Origin: Bacteroidales bacterium
Lineage (GTDB): Bacteria > Bacteroidota > Bacteroidia > Bacteroidales > F082
Direction: 5' to 3'
Assembly: GCA_017477425.1 (NCBI GenBank)
Contig: JAFUVT010000033.1
Location: 1-64,000, forward strand
Length of the DNA: 64,000 nt
Every line of letters starts with the position of its first letter. The stretch's first letter is position 1. Below are positions 41,188 through 50,127 of the stretch, one piece after another. The translations under genes and the position numbers were made by a program. The notes beneath the pieces are model-generated. The model searched no databases. It saw only the letters and a list, made by a program, of their open reading frames with translations, and was not told the DNA's origin.

Positions 41188-43710
41188 ATGAAAAAAGTAT
41201 CTTTACTCGTTGCGATGATTGCCGCTTTCTTGTTTGCTGGCAATCTTGCCGCTCAAACGGTTGTTTTGAGCGAATCGTTTGAAGCCTATACTGTTGGTAA
41301 TGGGCTTATGACCGAGGCCGCTGCCGCTGGTAACGACTGGTGGGAATCCTGGCCTGCTACTCCTCCTGCGACTGAACCGATTATTTCTGACGAATTCGCG
41401 TCAGTTGGTGCCAAATCGGCAAGGTTGTTCTATGGAAACGATGCCGTTGCTCTGCTAGGCGAACAATCTGTTGGCGTTTATGACCTTGAGTTCGACATTC
41501 TCGTTCCCGAGGGCAAGAACGGTTACTTCAATGTGTTGCACCATTATGCTGGTAGCAACAGCACTTGGGCTATGCAAGTTTATTTGCATGAGACCAACGA
41601 CGGACAGAACTCGACCCAAGCCCCTGGTCACGGCACGGTGCACGCCGGTAGCAACGGCACCTGCGACCTGCCTTGCGTCTACGACCAATGGATGCACTTC
41701 CGCGTCCATGTCGATACCGACAACGATGTCGCCCAGCTTTACTTCAATGTGGTTGGCCAAGCCGAAGAGCTTTATGCCGAATGGCAATGGAGCTTGGACA
41801 GCTTCGGCGAAAATGTCACTGACCGCGTCCTTGCCGCTATGGACTTCTACCCGCCTGAGAATGCTGCCACTTCCGAGTATTACCTCGACAACCTCGCCGT
41901 TACGCTGCAAAGCAACGATGAGGTGCTGATTATGGAACCCTTCGAGGAATACACTGTGGGCAACAAGATTGCTGTTGAAGCCATTGCCGCTGGTCACGAC
42001 TGGTGGACCACCTGGAGCAACAACCCAGGTTCGGATGAAGACGGCGTGGTTGCCAACTTCGACGGTACCCAATGCGGTCACCTCACCTTTGGTAACGACC
42101 AAGTCCTCCTCCTCGGCGACGAAGAAAACGGTAACTATGACCTCGAGTTCGATATCCTCGTTCCCCAAGGCAAACATGGATACTTCAACATCCTGCACCA
42201 CTTTGCTGGCAGCAACAGCACTTGGGCCATGCAGTGCTATCTGCACATGACCAACGATGGTCAGAACTCAACCCATAGTGACGGTCACGGCACCATCCAC
42301 GCTGGTAGCAACGGCACCGCCGATGTGGCTTGCGTCTATGATGCTTGGATGCACTTCCGCCTGAATGTGGACACCGACACCGACATCGCCCGCTACTACT
42401 ACACCGCTCCTGGCGAGGAGGAAGTCCTCGTTTGCGAATGGCAATGGAGCCTGGACAGCTTTGGCGAAAACACCGTGGGCCGTACCCTCGCCGCTATGGA
42501 CTTCTATCCGCCTGACACGGATACTGCCAATTCCGAGTTCTACCTCGACAACTTCAGCTTCAAGAAGGTTGGTGGCGAAAGCGCTCCTGTGCTCGCCATC
42601 GATCCTATGGCCGTCGAAGAGACCCTCTATGAAGATGACTTCAAGACTGTTGAAATCACCATCGACAACAGCGGTAACTCCATTGGTGACTGGCGCGGTT
42701 GGTTAGACTTCGGTCAAGGTGCCGGTGGCACTACGACTCAAGCCGTCAACTACGATGTTGACCCTAGCGACCAAACCTCACTTGTGGGTTGGAACATTAC
42801 CGAACCTACTGTCATTGAAGTTGGTGCCATGTTCCCGGCTGCTTCTTACGCTGGTGCTGTGATGGGCACTAAGATTGTTTCGGCCCAGTATTATCTTGGC
42901 CAATCCACTGGTGGCACCGATATTCAGCCCAACACCGACCTGACCCTGCGCATCTATCAACAAGGTCAAGGCGAATTTGCCGTTGGTGAAGTGCTGGCCG
43001 AAAAGACCATTCCTTACAACCAAATCGTTGTTGGCGACTGGAATACGGTCACTTTCGACACTCCTGTCGACCTGACGGGTTACAACTTCTTCGTGGCTGC
43101 CGAGTTCACCCAAGCTGTTGACGGCTATGCTGCCAACTTCGACGGTGGCACTCCTGTTCCTTACGGCGACCTCTATCGTCAACGCGCTAGCGGTAACTTC
43201 AACAAGATTAGCGACGGTGGCAACGTCTATGGCAACACCCACATCCGCGTGACCTGCCAAGGCACTGCCGTTCCTGCCACTTGGGCTACCATCGACAAGA
43301 ACTACGGTTCCATCATGGGCGGTGCCAACGATGTCATCACCCTCAGCCTGAACAGCATCGGCCTCAGCGAACCTGAGTACAATGCTAATCTGATCATTAT
43401 GACCAACGACGAAGAGTTGGGTAATGTTGAAATCCCTGTCGTCCTCAACTACGACCCGACCTCCGTTGAGGAGACCGTTTCGCAACTGGCCAGCATCTAT
43501 CCCAACCCCACCACTTCGCAGGTCACCCTCGAAGGCGAGAACCTGAGCCATGTGGCCATCTACAACGTGGCCGGCCAGCTCATCAACGTGGTGAAGCTCA
43601 ACGGTATGAGCAACACCATCGAGATGAACGTTGAGGCAGGTGTCTACTTCTTCAGCGTCTACGACACGAACGGCAACAACGGCGTGCAGCGCGTTGTCAT
43701 CGTGAAGTAA
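41188..43710 (+). CDS. Large secreted protein with T9SS type A sorting domain
   Basis: 840 residues. A signal peptide covers residues 1-22. Residues about 26-245 and 250-460 are two copies of the same domain, each with a DWW segment, YDLEFDILVP then YFN(V/I)LHH(Y/F)AGSNSTWAMQ, and an EWQWSLDSFGE block. These look like lectin/jelly-roll modules. A third beta-sandwich region follows (about 470-760). The last 75 residues (IYPNPTTSQVTLEGENLSHVAIYNVAGQLI) form the C-terminal sorting signal of the type IX secretion system. It is probably exported and anchored to the surface. The ligand is unknown. Confidence 0.88.
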   Translation: MKKVSLLVAMIAAFLFAGNLAAQTVVLSESFEAYTVGNGLMTEAAAAGNDWWESWPATPPATEPIISDEFASVGAKSARLFYGNDAVALLGEQSVGVYDLEFDILVPEGKNGYFNVLHHYAGSNSTWAMQVYLHETNDGQNSTQAPGHGTVHAGSNGTCDLPCVYDQWMHFRVHVDTDNDVAQLYFNVVGQAEELYAEWQWSLDSFGENVTDRVLAAMDFYPPENAATSEYYLDNLAVTLQSNDEVLIMEPFEEYTVGNKIAVEAIAAGHDWWTTWSNNPGSDEDGVVANFDGTQCGHLTFGNDQVLLLGDEENGNYDLEFDILVPQGKHGYFNILHHFAGSNSTWAMQCYLHMTNDGQNSTHSDGHGTIHAGSNGTADVACVYDAWMHFRLNVDTDTDIARYYYTAPGEEEVLVCEWQWSLDSFGENTVGRTLAAMDFYPPDTDTANSEFYLDNFSFKKVGGESAPVLAIDPMAVEETLYEDDFKTVEITIDNSGNSIGDWRGWLDFGQGAGGTTTQAVNYDVDPSDQTSLVGWNITEPTVIEVGAMFPAASYAGAVMGTKIVSAQYYLGQSTGGTDIQPNTDLTLRIYQQGQGEFAVGEVLAEKTIPYNQIVVGDWNTVTFDTPVDLTGYNFFVAAEFTQAVDGYAANFDGGTPVPYGDLYRQRASGNFNKISDGGNVYGNTHIRVTCQGTAVPATWATIDKNYGSIMGGANDVITLSLNSIGLSEPEYNANLIIMTNDEELGNVEIPVVLNYDPTSVEETVSQLASIYPNPTTSQVTLEGENLSHVAIYNVAGQLINVVKLNGMSNTIEMNVEAGVYFFSVYDTNGNNGVQRVVIVK

Positions 43711-43736
43711 TCATTCCTCGGAATGAGATGAAAAAA

Positions 43737-43769
43737 ATCCGCCCCTTGGAATGGGGCGGATTTTTTTTG
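43737..43769 (+). terminator. Terminator of the T9SS cargo gene
   Basis: AATCCGCCCC-TTGGAAT-GGGGCGGATT followed by TTTTTT. Confidence 0.85.
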
Positions 43770-43912
43770 TGGGTTTTTGTCTGGCGGGGTTCGTTGAATC
43801 CCCCGCCCTGCGGGCACCCCCTTTACAAAGGGGCTTGTCCCAATAGCGGTTTTTGTTTCGGCGCAACGAACTTTTTATCGAGCAAATTCACATCTATGTT
43901 GAAAGTAAGTCG

Positions 43913-43920
43913 TATCTTTG
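43913..43920 (+). promoter_or_regulatory. -7 box of the AlbA_2 regulator
   Basis: TATCTTTG, 16 bases before the start codon at 43937. Confidence 0.5.
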
Positions 43921-43936
43921 CGAAAACTCTTAAAGG

Positions 43937-45490
43937 ATGAATGTAAGGTTTGACGATATCGATGATTTGTTGCACTACGCTGAAGGCACTGCGTTGGAGT
44001 ATAAAACGGCACGTGGCGGATTCCCTCAATCGTTTTGGTCGACATTCTCTGCCTTTGCGAATACCAATGGTGGCGTGATAGTGCTTGGCGTTAAAGAGAA
44101 GGATAAGATGCCTATGGTTGACGGATTGACTGAGATGGAAGCTGCCGACCTGAAGAAGAAGTTTTGGGATATGGCTCACAACCCACAGAAGGTGAGCGAT
44201 CCGCTGCTTGAAGACAAGGATGTACACGTGGAAGAGATTACGGGTAAGGGCTGGGTGCTGGTGTGTGAGGTGCCGAGAGCTCCTTACAATCGAAGACCGG
44301 TGTTCCTGAATGGTCGCCCATATGGCAACACTTACAAGCGCAGACATGAAGGCGACTATTTGTGTACTGACGGTGAAGTGCGGCAAATGTTTGCCGATGC
44401 CAATCTGGGTCACGGTTCGATGGATGCGCGTATCCTGAAGGGTTACTCAATGGACGATATTGACCTTGATACGCTGCATGGTTACCGCAAGGCATACGAT
44501 ACCCGTCACGAGAATCATCCTTGGTCGGATTTGTCGGACATGGATTTTCTGAAAAAGGTGGAAGCTTGGCGGAAAGACCGTGAGACGGGCGAGGAAGGTT
44601 TCACCGTGGCAGGCATTATGATGTTCGGTAAGACACAGAGTGTGACCGACCAGCAGTGTGTGCCATGGTTTTTCCCCGACTACAGGGAGCATTTTAATAC
44701 AACGGAGGGAGAGCGATGGAGTGACCGTATCTACCCCGATGGCACATGGGAGGCGAATGTGTATCAATATTTCACACGGGTGTTTCGCAAATTGTCGCAG
44801 TTGCTGCCCAAACCGTTCCGTTTGGCCAACGATGGGATGACAAGATTGGAGTTTACCCCTGCTCATATTGCGGTGAGAGAGGCTTTGGCCAATGCCTTGA
44901 TTCATGCGCAACACAATTCGATGGGCAATGTGGTGGTTGACAGTTGGATTGACAAAATAGTGATTAGCAATCCTGGCTCTATGCTAGTAAGTGTGAGCGA
45001 GTTTTATGAGGGGCAGCATAGTGTGTGCCGTAATCCGTTGTTGCAGAAGATGTTCGTGTTTATCGGCGTTGGTGAGAAGGCAGGAAGTGGTGCGGATGTG
45101 ATTGTGAAAGGATGGGAAGACCAGAAGTGGACCAAGCCCGTGCTGAGTGAGCATGTTGAGCCAGAAAGAGTGGAGATGGTGATGAAAATGGTTAAGGAAA
45201 AAGACATGGAGTCTGTGCCTGCTGGCAAGGAGTTGGCAAGGAGTTGGCAAGGAGTTGGCAAGGAGTTAGGCTTGGACTTCTATATACTGGAGCGCATCGC
45301 CGATTATTGTAAGGAGCCAAAGTCTTTGGCGGAAATTGCCGAGCATATGGGACTCTCCGACCGATATAAGATGAAAAAGAAATATATCGACCCACTGCTG
45401 GGCAGGTATTTAGCGATGACGTTGCCCGAAACTCCTAACAGCCCTGGCCAGCGGTATGTGCTGACGGAAGTTGGCAGGGCCATAGTATAA
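43937..45490 (+). CDS. AlbA_2/Schlafen-type ATP-binding protein with C-terminal winged helix, possibly phase variable
   Basis: 517 residues. Residues about 15-140 are an AlbA_2 (Schlafen-like) domain (EGTALEYKTARGG, ANTNGGVIVLGV). Residues about 310-400 resemble the HATPase_c_4 region of this family (EALANALIHAQHN). Residues about 440-517 are a winged helix (SLAEIAEHMGLSDRYKMKKKYIDPLLGRYLAMT). The linker between the two is encoded by four copies of an 11-bp repeat, read in three frames in turn (GKEL, ARSW, QGV, GKEL). Any change in copy number other than by three shifts the frame and removes the winged helix. It is a regulator or defence-linked protein of unknown target. Confidence 0.85.
   Translation: MNVRFDDIDDLLHYAEGTALEYKTARGGFPQSFWSTFSAFANTNGGVIVLGVKEKDKMPMVDGLTEMEAADLKKKFWDMAHNPQKVSDPLLEDKDVHVEEITGKGWVLVCEVPRAPYNRRPVFLNGRPYGNTYKRRHEGDYLCTDGEVRQMFADANLGHGSMDARILKGYSMDDIDLDTLHGYRKAYDTRHENHPWSDLSDMDFLKKVEAWRKDRETGEEGFTVAGIMMFGKTQSVTDQQCVPWFFPDYREHFNTTEGERWSDRIYPDGTWEANVYQYFTRVFRKLSQLLPKPFRLANDGMTRLEFTPAHIAVREALANALIHAQHNSMGNVVVDSWIDKIVISNPGSMLVSVSEFYEGQHSVCRNPLLQKMFVFIGVGEKAGSGADVIVKGWEDQKWTKPVLSEHVEPERVEMVMKMVKEKDMESVPAGKELARSWQGVGKELGLDFYILERIADYCKEPKSLAEIAEHMGLSDRYKMKKKYIDPLLGRYLAMTLPETPNSPGQRYVLTEVGRAIV
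45224..45267 (+). repeat. Four tandem copies of an 11-bp repeat inside the AlbA_2 gene
   Basis: The unit GGCAAGGAGTT occurs at 45224, 45235, 45246 and 45257 without interruption. Because 11 is not a multiple of three, slippage changes the frame of the downstream winged-helix domain. Confidence 0.93.
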
Positions 45491-45565
45491 CAATTTTGGT
45501 AGGTTTTGATGATTTTTGCAGGCTGTGATGGTAGGGATTCCGAAGACCCGCCTCGCACAAAAAAA

Positions 45566-46297
45566 CTATCTCGTCATCTCCCCCATGATAATCCCTCCGG
45601 CCACTGCCGCGTTCAGCGACTCCGTCAGGCTGCCGCCTACGCGCGGGATGGTGATGGGGTGCGTGATGCAAGGCAGCACCGCTTCGCGGATGCCATGCGA
45701 CTCGCTCCCGATGACGATGACGCCCTCGGGCCTCTCGCGCATCCCAAACAGGTTCTCGCCGTCCAGCAAAGCACCGTAGATGGCTTTGCCCCGCTCGCGT
45801 TGCTCGCGGAGGAAAACGGGAAGGTCGACCACGGCGATGTTGACCCTGAAAACGGAACCCATCGTGGCTTGAATCACCTTGGGATTCCAAATCTCCACAC
45901 AATCGTTGCTGCACACCACCTCGCTAATGCCGAACCACTCCGCCGTGCGGATGAGGGTACCCATGTTGCCCGGGTTGGCGATGCCGTCCAAGGCAAGGAT
46001 GAAGCGCGCCGTGGCGTCGGACGGCTGCGTCGCGGGGATTTTGGCCACGGCCAACACGCCTGGTGGCGTGTCAAGGCTGCTCATCTGTTGCATCTGCACT
46101 TCGGTGACCGTCTCGGCGGCAGGAAGGGGATGGGTGAAAAGGAAATCCTCTGTGGCATAGATGCTTACGGTCTCAAAACGGGATCGAAGCAACTCTTCGA
46201 CCATTTTGCGACCTTCCACGACGAAGAGCCCCAGTTCCTTGCGGAATTTCTGCTGGCGCAGTGAGGCGACTTGTTTTATGGTGTTCTTGGTAATCAT
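45566..46297 (-). CDS. TrmH/SpoU-family RNA 2'-O-methyltransferase
   Basis: 243 residues from the ATG at 46297. The N-terminal substrate-binding domain (about 1-80) is followed by the SPOUT knot. Motif 1 is ALDGIANPGNMGTLIRTAEWFG, motif 2 is IVIGSESHGI and motif 3 is ESLNAAVAGGIIMGE. It methylates the ribose of an rRNA or tRNA nucleotide. The exact site cannot be read from sequence. No tight operon partner is seen. It is tail-to-tail with the AlbA_2 gene. Confidence 0.92.
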   Translation of the reverse strand: MITKNTIKQVASLRQQKFRKELGLFVVEGRKMVEELLRSRFETVSIYATEDFLFTHPLPAAETVTEVQMQQMSSLDTPPGVLAVAKIPATQPSDATARFILALDGIANPGNMGTLIRTAEWFGISEVVCSNDCVEIWNPKVIQATMGSVFRVNIAVVDLPVFLREQRERGKAIYGALLDGENLFGMRERPEGVIVIGSESHGIREAVLPCITHPITIPRVGGSLTESLNAAVAGGIIMGEMTR

Positions 46298-46312
46298 GCG
46301 CCAAAAATACAA

Positions 46313-46345
46313 AAAGAAGGCTGTCCCGAAATGGGACAGCCCGAA
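46313..46345 (-). terminator. Terminator of the rpsF-rpsR-rplI operon
   Basis: On the minus strand GGGCTGTCCC-ATTT-CGGGACAGCC is followed by TTCTTTTTG. It lies about 25 bases after the rplI stop. Confidence 0.82.
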
Positions 46346-46369
46346 AAAAGTATGAAAAAGTTCTGATGT

Positions 46370-46819
46370 TTATTCAGCAAAGACATTGAAGTCGATGTCC
46401 ACTGACACTTCCTTGTGGAGTCTCAGCTTGGCTTTGTATTCGCCCACTTCCTTGACGGCGTCTTCGTTGAGGACGATGTTCTTGCGGTCCACTTCGATGC
46501 CGGTGGCTTCCTTGATGGCGTTGGCAATCATGATGTTGTTGACCGAGCCGAAAATCTTGCCCGTGGCGGCAGCCTTGGCGGGGATTTGCAGCTTCAGGCC
46601 TTCCAGAGCCTTGGCCTTCTCGAGGGCTTCGTTCTTGATCTTTTCTTCCTTGTGAGCCTGCTGGCGCATCTCTTCGGCCAAGATCTTGCGGTTGCGTTCG
46701 GTGGCCAGGATGGCGAGACCTTGCGGGATGAGGAAGTTGCGGCCGTAGCCGGGCTTCACGGTGACGATGTCGTTCTTATATCCTAAGTTGTTGACGTCTT
46801 GTTTCAGAATGATATCCAT
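46370..46819 (-). CDS. rplI: 50S ribosomal protein L9
   Basis: 149 residues. MDIILKQDVNNLGYKNDIVTVKPGYGRNFLIPQG is the L9 N-terminal signature. A long connecting helix and the C-terminal globular domain follow. It binds 23S rRNA domain V near the L1 stalk base. It is the last gene of the S6-S18-L9 operon. Confidence 0.97.
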   Translation of the reverse strand: MDIILKQDVNNLGYKNDIVTVKPGYGRNFLIPQGLAILATERNRKILAEEMRQQAHKEEKIKNEALEKAKALEGLKLQIPAKAAATGKIFGSVNNIMIANAIKEATGIEVDRKNIVLNEDAVKEVGEYKAKLRLHKEVSVDIDFNVFAE

Positions 46820-46837
46820 GTGTTGTCCTCCTTCAAA

Positions 46838-47113
46838 TTATTTCAAACAATCTGCTACGAATGGCATCAGGGCGAGGTGGCGGGCACGCTTGACGGCTTG
46901 GGCGACCTTGCGCTGGTATTTCGTTGATGTGCCGGTGATGCGGCGAGGCAGGATCTTGCCTTGCTCGTTGACAAACTTCAGCAAGAAGTCGGCATCTTTG
47001 TAGTCGATGTACTTGATGCGGTTCTTCTTGAAGCGGCAGTATTTCTTTCTCTTGGTATCGACTGCTATGGGAGTCAGATATTTGATGTCGTTGTTGTTGT
47101 TCACTTGTGCCAT
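46838..47113 (-). CDS. rpsR: 30S ribosomal protein S18
   Basis: 91 residues. [20 protein letters not shown] and [34 protein letters not shown] are the S18 signatures. It forms a heterodimer with S6 on the platform of the 30S subunit. It is the middle gene of the operon. Confidence 0.97.
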   Translation of the reverse strand: MAQVNNNNDIKYLTPIAVDTKRKKYCRFKKNRIKYIDYKDADFLLKFVNEQGKILPRRITGTSTKYQRKVAQAVKRARHLALMPFVADCLK

Positions 47114-47139
47114 TTTTCTTCTTTTTTAATTGTTCAACA

Positions 47140-47496
47140 TTAGGCTTGTGCTTCGGCAGCGGCGGCTTCGGCTTTCTTGTTGCGTTTCTTCTCGTTGTAG
47201 GCGATGGCGTGCTTGTCAAGCTTCACCGTGAGGAAACGGAGGATGCGTTCGTCGCGCTTCAGTTCGGTTTCGACATCTGCGATTACATTGCCTTCGGCCT
47301 TGTACTCAATGAGTTGGTAAAAGCCGGTGGACTTCTTCTGGATGGGGTAAGCCAGTTTGCGCATGCCCCAGTTCTCTTCATGAACGATCTCTGCGCCAGC
47401 GTTGGTCAGGTGATCTTCATACTTCTTTACCGCTTCCTTCATCTGTTCGTCAGACAAAACGGGAGTTAAAATGAAAACGGTTTCGTACTGATTCAT
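47140..47496 (-). CDS. rpsF: 30S ribosomal protein S6
   Basis: 118 residues. [21 protein letters not shown] and the [23 protein letters not shown] block identify S6. The tail is Ala/Glu/Lys-rich. It is the first gene of the operon. The -7 box TACTTTTG on the minus strand is at 47554-47561. S6:S18 autoregulatory leaders exist in many bacteria, but no such fold was verified here. Confidence 0.97.
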   Translation of the reverse strand: MNQYETVFILTPVLSDEQMKEAVKKYEDHLTNAGAEIVHEENWGMRKLAYPIQKKSTGFYQLIEYKAEGNVIADVETELKRDERILRFLTVKLDKHAIAYNEKKRNKKAEAAAAEAQA

Positions 47497-47553
47497 AACT
47501 GTTTGATTATTAAATAATTAATTTGTGATAGTTGTGTGCTTTATTAGCGGGTG

Positions 47554-47561
47554 CAAAAGTA
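47554..47561 (-). promoter_or_regulatory. -7 box of the rpsF operon
   Basis: TACTTTTG on the minus strand, giving a leader of about 50 bases before rpsF. Confidence 0.55.
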
Positions 47562-47605
47562 CGGATTTTTTCTTAATCTACAATACTTCACGCGAAAAAT
47601 ATTTT

Positions 47606-47716
47606 GAATGCCGTGCATAGATTCCTGTCGGCCCGACCTTTTATGTCATTCCTTGCAGAGGCATGTGCGACTGGAATCTATAAAAGGTCGGACTTGGAAT
47701 GACATGCACGGCATTC
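47606..47716. repeat. Long imperfect palindrome overlapping the 3' end of wecB
   Basis: GAATGCCGTGCAT (47606-47618) pairs with ATGCACGGCATTC (47704-47716). Inside, CCGACCTTTTAT pairs with ATAAAAGGTCGG. The wecB stop codon lies within the element, so the last 12 codons of wecB (ending CHSKSDLL) come from it. No ORF is supported inside. It has the form of a small MITE-like insertion, and only one copy is in the window. Confidence 0.82.
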
Positions 47717-48880
47717 AAGAATCCTACTGAGCATGAACTCCGCCGCGTGGCCGTCGCCGAAAATCGGTGGGAAATCGGTGGCAGGATGGCTCTCGAAGTG
47801 CTGCCATGCCTGTAGGATGCGCCCTTCGTCGGCATCGGCGAGGATGGCATTGCCCGTCGCCACAATCTCTACCCATTCGGTCTCCTGCCTCAGAATGATG
47901 CAGGGTTTCTTGAAGAAATAGGCCTCCTTCTGCACGCCGCCCGAGTCGGTCATCACCAGTTGGGCGTGACGCTCCAAGGCTACCATTTCAAGGAACGAGA
48001 CGGGCGGGACGATGCGGATGTTGGCGTGGCTGAACAGAAGTGTTTGCTTCTCTGTGTCTAAGTTGGTTTTCAGCATCTTGGCCGTGCGCGGATGCAAGGG
48101 TAACACGATGATGTTGTCTTCGGCAAGACGCAGCAAGGCGTTGAAAATCGCGTTGAGGCGTTCGGCGTGGTCGGTGTTGTTGTCGCGGTGGATGGTGGCC
48201 AAGATGAAAGGCTTGCCCTCCAAATCCAAGCGGCGGATGATGGTTGTTTTTTCCTCGGCGACGGTGGAAAAATGCAGGCTGTTGTCATACATAATGTCGC
48301 CGCAGTGATACACTTTCGGGTTGTCGATGGTTGGTGCTGCGGTCCCTGAGCTTGGGGTCGTTGAGCTTGTCGAAACGCCGCTCTCGTCAATAGAAAATCC
48401 TTCGCGCTTCAAGTTCTCCAATCCGGCTTGGGTGGGCGTAAAGAGCAGGGTGGAGCAGTGGTCGCACACGATGCGGTTGATTTCCTCGGGCATCGACTTG
48501 TTGAACGAACGCAGCCCCGCCTCGATGTGAACGATGGGCACATGGATTTTGGCGGCGGCCACGGCTCCGGCGAGGGTTGAGTTGGTGTCGCCGTAAAGGA
48601 CGATGAAGTCGGGCTGCTCCTTTATTAATAGGGCCTCGATGCCTTCGGTCATACGGGCGGTCTGGATACCGTGCGAGGCCGAGCCGACGTTGAGGTTGTA
48701 ATCCGGCCTCGGGATTTGCAACTCGTCGAAGAAGACCTGCGACATGTTTTCGTCGTAGTGCTGACCAGTGTGGACGATGACTTCCTGAATGCGGTCCGCA
48801 AAATGGTTCCTGATGGCGCGGCTCAGCGCGGCGGCTTTGATGATTTGGGGACGCGCCCCGATGATGGTGACGATTTTCAT
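47678..48880 (-). CDS. wecB: UDP-N-acetylglucosamine 2-epimerase (non-hydrolysing)
   Basis: 400 residues from the ATG at 48880 (MKIVTIIGARPQIIKAAALSRAI). The frame upstream overlaps radC and is rejected. Visible blocks are VHTGQHYDENMSQVFFDEL, LYGDTNSTLAGA, HIEAGLRSFNKSMPEEINR and MTDSGGVQKEA. It interconverts UDP-GlcNAc and UDP-ManNAc for surface polysaccharide synthesis. Two repeat insertions lie within it. A family A copy adds about 20 residues of Ser/Thr-rich loop (ESGVSTSSTTPSSGT) before NPKVYHCGD. The palindrome at 47606-47716 supplies its C-terminus. Confidence 0.92.
   Translation of the reverse strand: MKIVTIIGARPQIIKAAALSRAIRNHFADRIQEVIVHTGQHYDENMSQVFFDELQIPRPDYNLNVGSASHGIQTARMTEGIEALLIKEQPDFIVLYGDTNSTLAGAVAAAKIHVPIVHIEAGLRSFNKSMPEEINRIVCDHCSTLLFTPTQAGLENLKREGFSIDESGVSTSSTTPSSGTAAPTIDNPKVYHCGDIMYDNSLHFSTVAEEKTTIIRRLDLEGKPFILATIHRDNNTDHAERLNAIFNALLRLAEDNIIVLPLHPRTAKMLKTNLDTEKQTLLFSHANIRIVPPVSFLEMVALERHAQLVMTDSGGVQKEAYFFKKPCIILRQETEWVEIVATGNAILADADEGRILQAWQHFESHPATDFPPIFGDGHAAEFMLSRILECRACHSKSDLL
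48341..48380. repeat. Repeat family A, composite copy 5 (inside wecB)
   Basis: GGTCCCTGAGC, a short fused middle, and TCGTTGAGCTTGTCGAAACG match the beginning of one arm and the whole of the other, both in the same orientation. The copy is read in frame inside wecB. Confidence 0.78.
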
Positions 48881-48893
48881 GGTCTTTCGGATT

Positions 48894-49589
48894 TCAGAGG
48901 GACATTTCCCCGTGGTCGAGGAAGCTGTAATAACATTCGTTGCCGATGATGATATGGTCGATGACGTTGATGTCGAGCAACTTGCCCGCCGCAATGAATT
49001 TCTTGGTCAGCTGTCGGTCGTCCTCGCTGGGGCGTGGACTGCCCGATGGATGGTTGTGGCAAAGGATAATGGCGGTGGCGTTGCAGTTGAGGGCAATCTT
49101 GAAGATGATTTTGGGGTCGGCAATGGCATGGGTGATGCCGCCGTTGCTGACGCATTCCATCTTGAGCAAGCGGTTGCCTTGGTTGAGGTACATGACGACA
49201 AATTGCTCCTGCGCAGGGTCGTTGATGTAGGGGAGAAAACGCTCGTAGGCGCTTTTCGAGCCTAGCACCTCGGTGGGCAGATTGGCTTCGGCGGCGCGAC
49301 GACGTTTGCCCAACTCAAGGGCGGCCATGATGGTGATGGCCTTGGCTTCGCCGATGCCTTTGTGGCGCATCAAGTCGTTGAGGCTGAGGTTGGAAAGGTC
49401 GATGAGGTTGTTGCCGACGCTGTCGAGGATGACGCGCGACAATTCCACCGCCGACATTTCGCTGTTGCCCGACCCGATGAGGATGGCGATGAGCTCGGCG
49501 TTGCTGAGTGCGGCCTTGCCTTTGTCGATCATCTTCTCGCGCGGGCGGTCGTCGGCCGCCCATTCCTTGATGGATTTCTTCTCTGTCAT
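48894..49589 (-). CDS. radC: RadC family protein (JAB/MPN domain)
   Basis: 231 residues. An N-terminal helix-hairpin-helix part (about 35-85) is followed by the JAB domain with HNHPSGSPRPSEDD (metal site HxHP...SxxD). Despite the name, RadC-type proteins have no proven repair role. They are often found with mobile DNA, but this full-length form is also common in core genomes. The -7 box TATCTTTG on the minus strand is at 49665-49672. wecB starts 13 bases after its stop. Confidence 0.92.
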   Translation of the reverse strand: MTEKKSIKEWAADDRPREKMIDKGKAALSNAELIAILIGSGNSEMSAVELSRVILDSVGNNLIDLSNLSLNDLMRHKGIGEAKAITIMAALELGKRRRAAEANLPTEVLGSKSAYERFLPYINDPAQEQFVVMYLNQGNRLLKMECVSNGGITHAIADPKIIFKIALNCNATAIILCHNHPSGSPRPSEDDRQLTKKFIAAGKLLDINVIDHIIIGNECYYSFLDHGEMSL

Positions 49590-49693
49590 GGTGGTTCGTT
49601 GTTGGGGCAGGGACTCACGTCACCTGCTTATTGGTCTGTCGCCCCTACGGGGCTGTGTGAGCCGCAAAGATAGTCATTTTCGGCTTACCTCAA

Positions 49694-49727
49694 CCAAAAA
49701 AGCCTCTTCCACAAGGTAGAAGAGGCA
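49694..49727 (-). terminator. Terminator of rpsT
   Basis: On the minus strand GCCTCTTC-TACCTTGTG-GAAGAGGC is followed by TTTTTTGG. Confidence 0.8.
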
Positions 49728-49753
49728 CCAACATGTATGAATAAAACTTCCAA

Positions 49754-50008
49754 TTATGCCAATTTGTTCGTGAACTTCGTCAGCTTCGACTTCAGGTTGG
49801 CGGCCTTGTTCTTGTGGATAATGCCACGCTTGGCGACCTTGTCGATGATGGAATACATCTTCGAAAGCTGGCTTTCGGCTTCCGACTTGCTGGTCAAAGC
49901 TCTGAACTTCTTCATTTCGTTACGCATGTTCTTGGCATAGTAACGGTTGTGCAAACGTCTCTTTTCAGTTTGACGGACTCTCTTGATTGCGTCTTTGTGA
50001 TTTGCCAT
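49754..50008 (-). CDS. rpsT: 30S ribosomal protein S20
   Basis: 84 residues. MANHKDAIKRVRQTEKRRLHNRYYAKNMRNEMKKF is the S20 N-terminus, followed by the Lys-rich helical bundle (KRGIIHKNKAANLKSKLTKF). It binds the 5' domain of 16S rRNA. It is monocistronic. The -7 box TAATTTTG on the minus strand is at 50054-50061. Confidence 0.97.
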   Translation of the reverse strand: MANHKDAIKRVRQTEKRRLHNRYYAKNMRNEMKKFRALTSKSEAESQLSKMYSIIDKVAKRGIIHKNKAANLKSKLTKFTNKLA

Positions 50009-50127
50009 ATCTATTATTCCTTATTGCTTTTTTATTCTTCTTGAATCGGGCTGCAAAATTACAACTTTTCCGCGAATTGCCAACCGATTTGACGAAAAAA
50101 ATCAGATAAATATTTTAAATTGTTGAT

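Noticed and set aside
48894..49589. radC as evidence of a mobile element
   Set aside because: It is full length, has a normal promoter and is surrounded by housekeeping genes. This form is common in core genomes.
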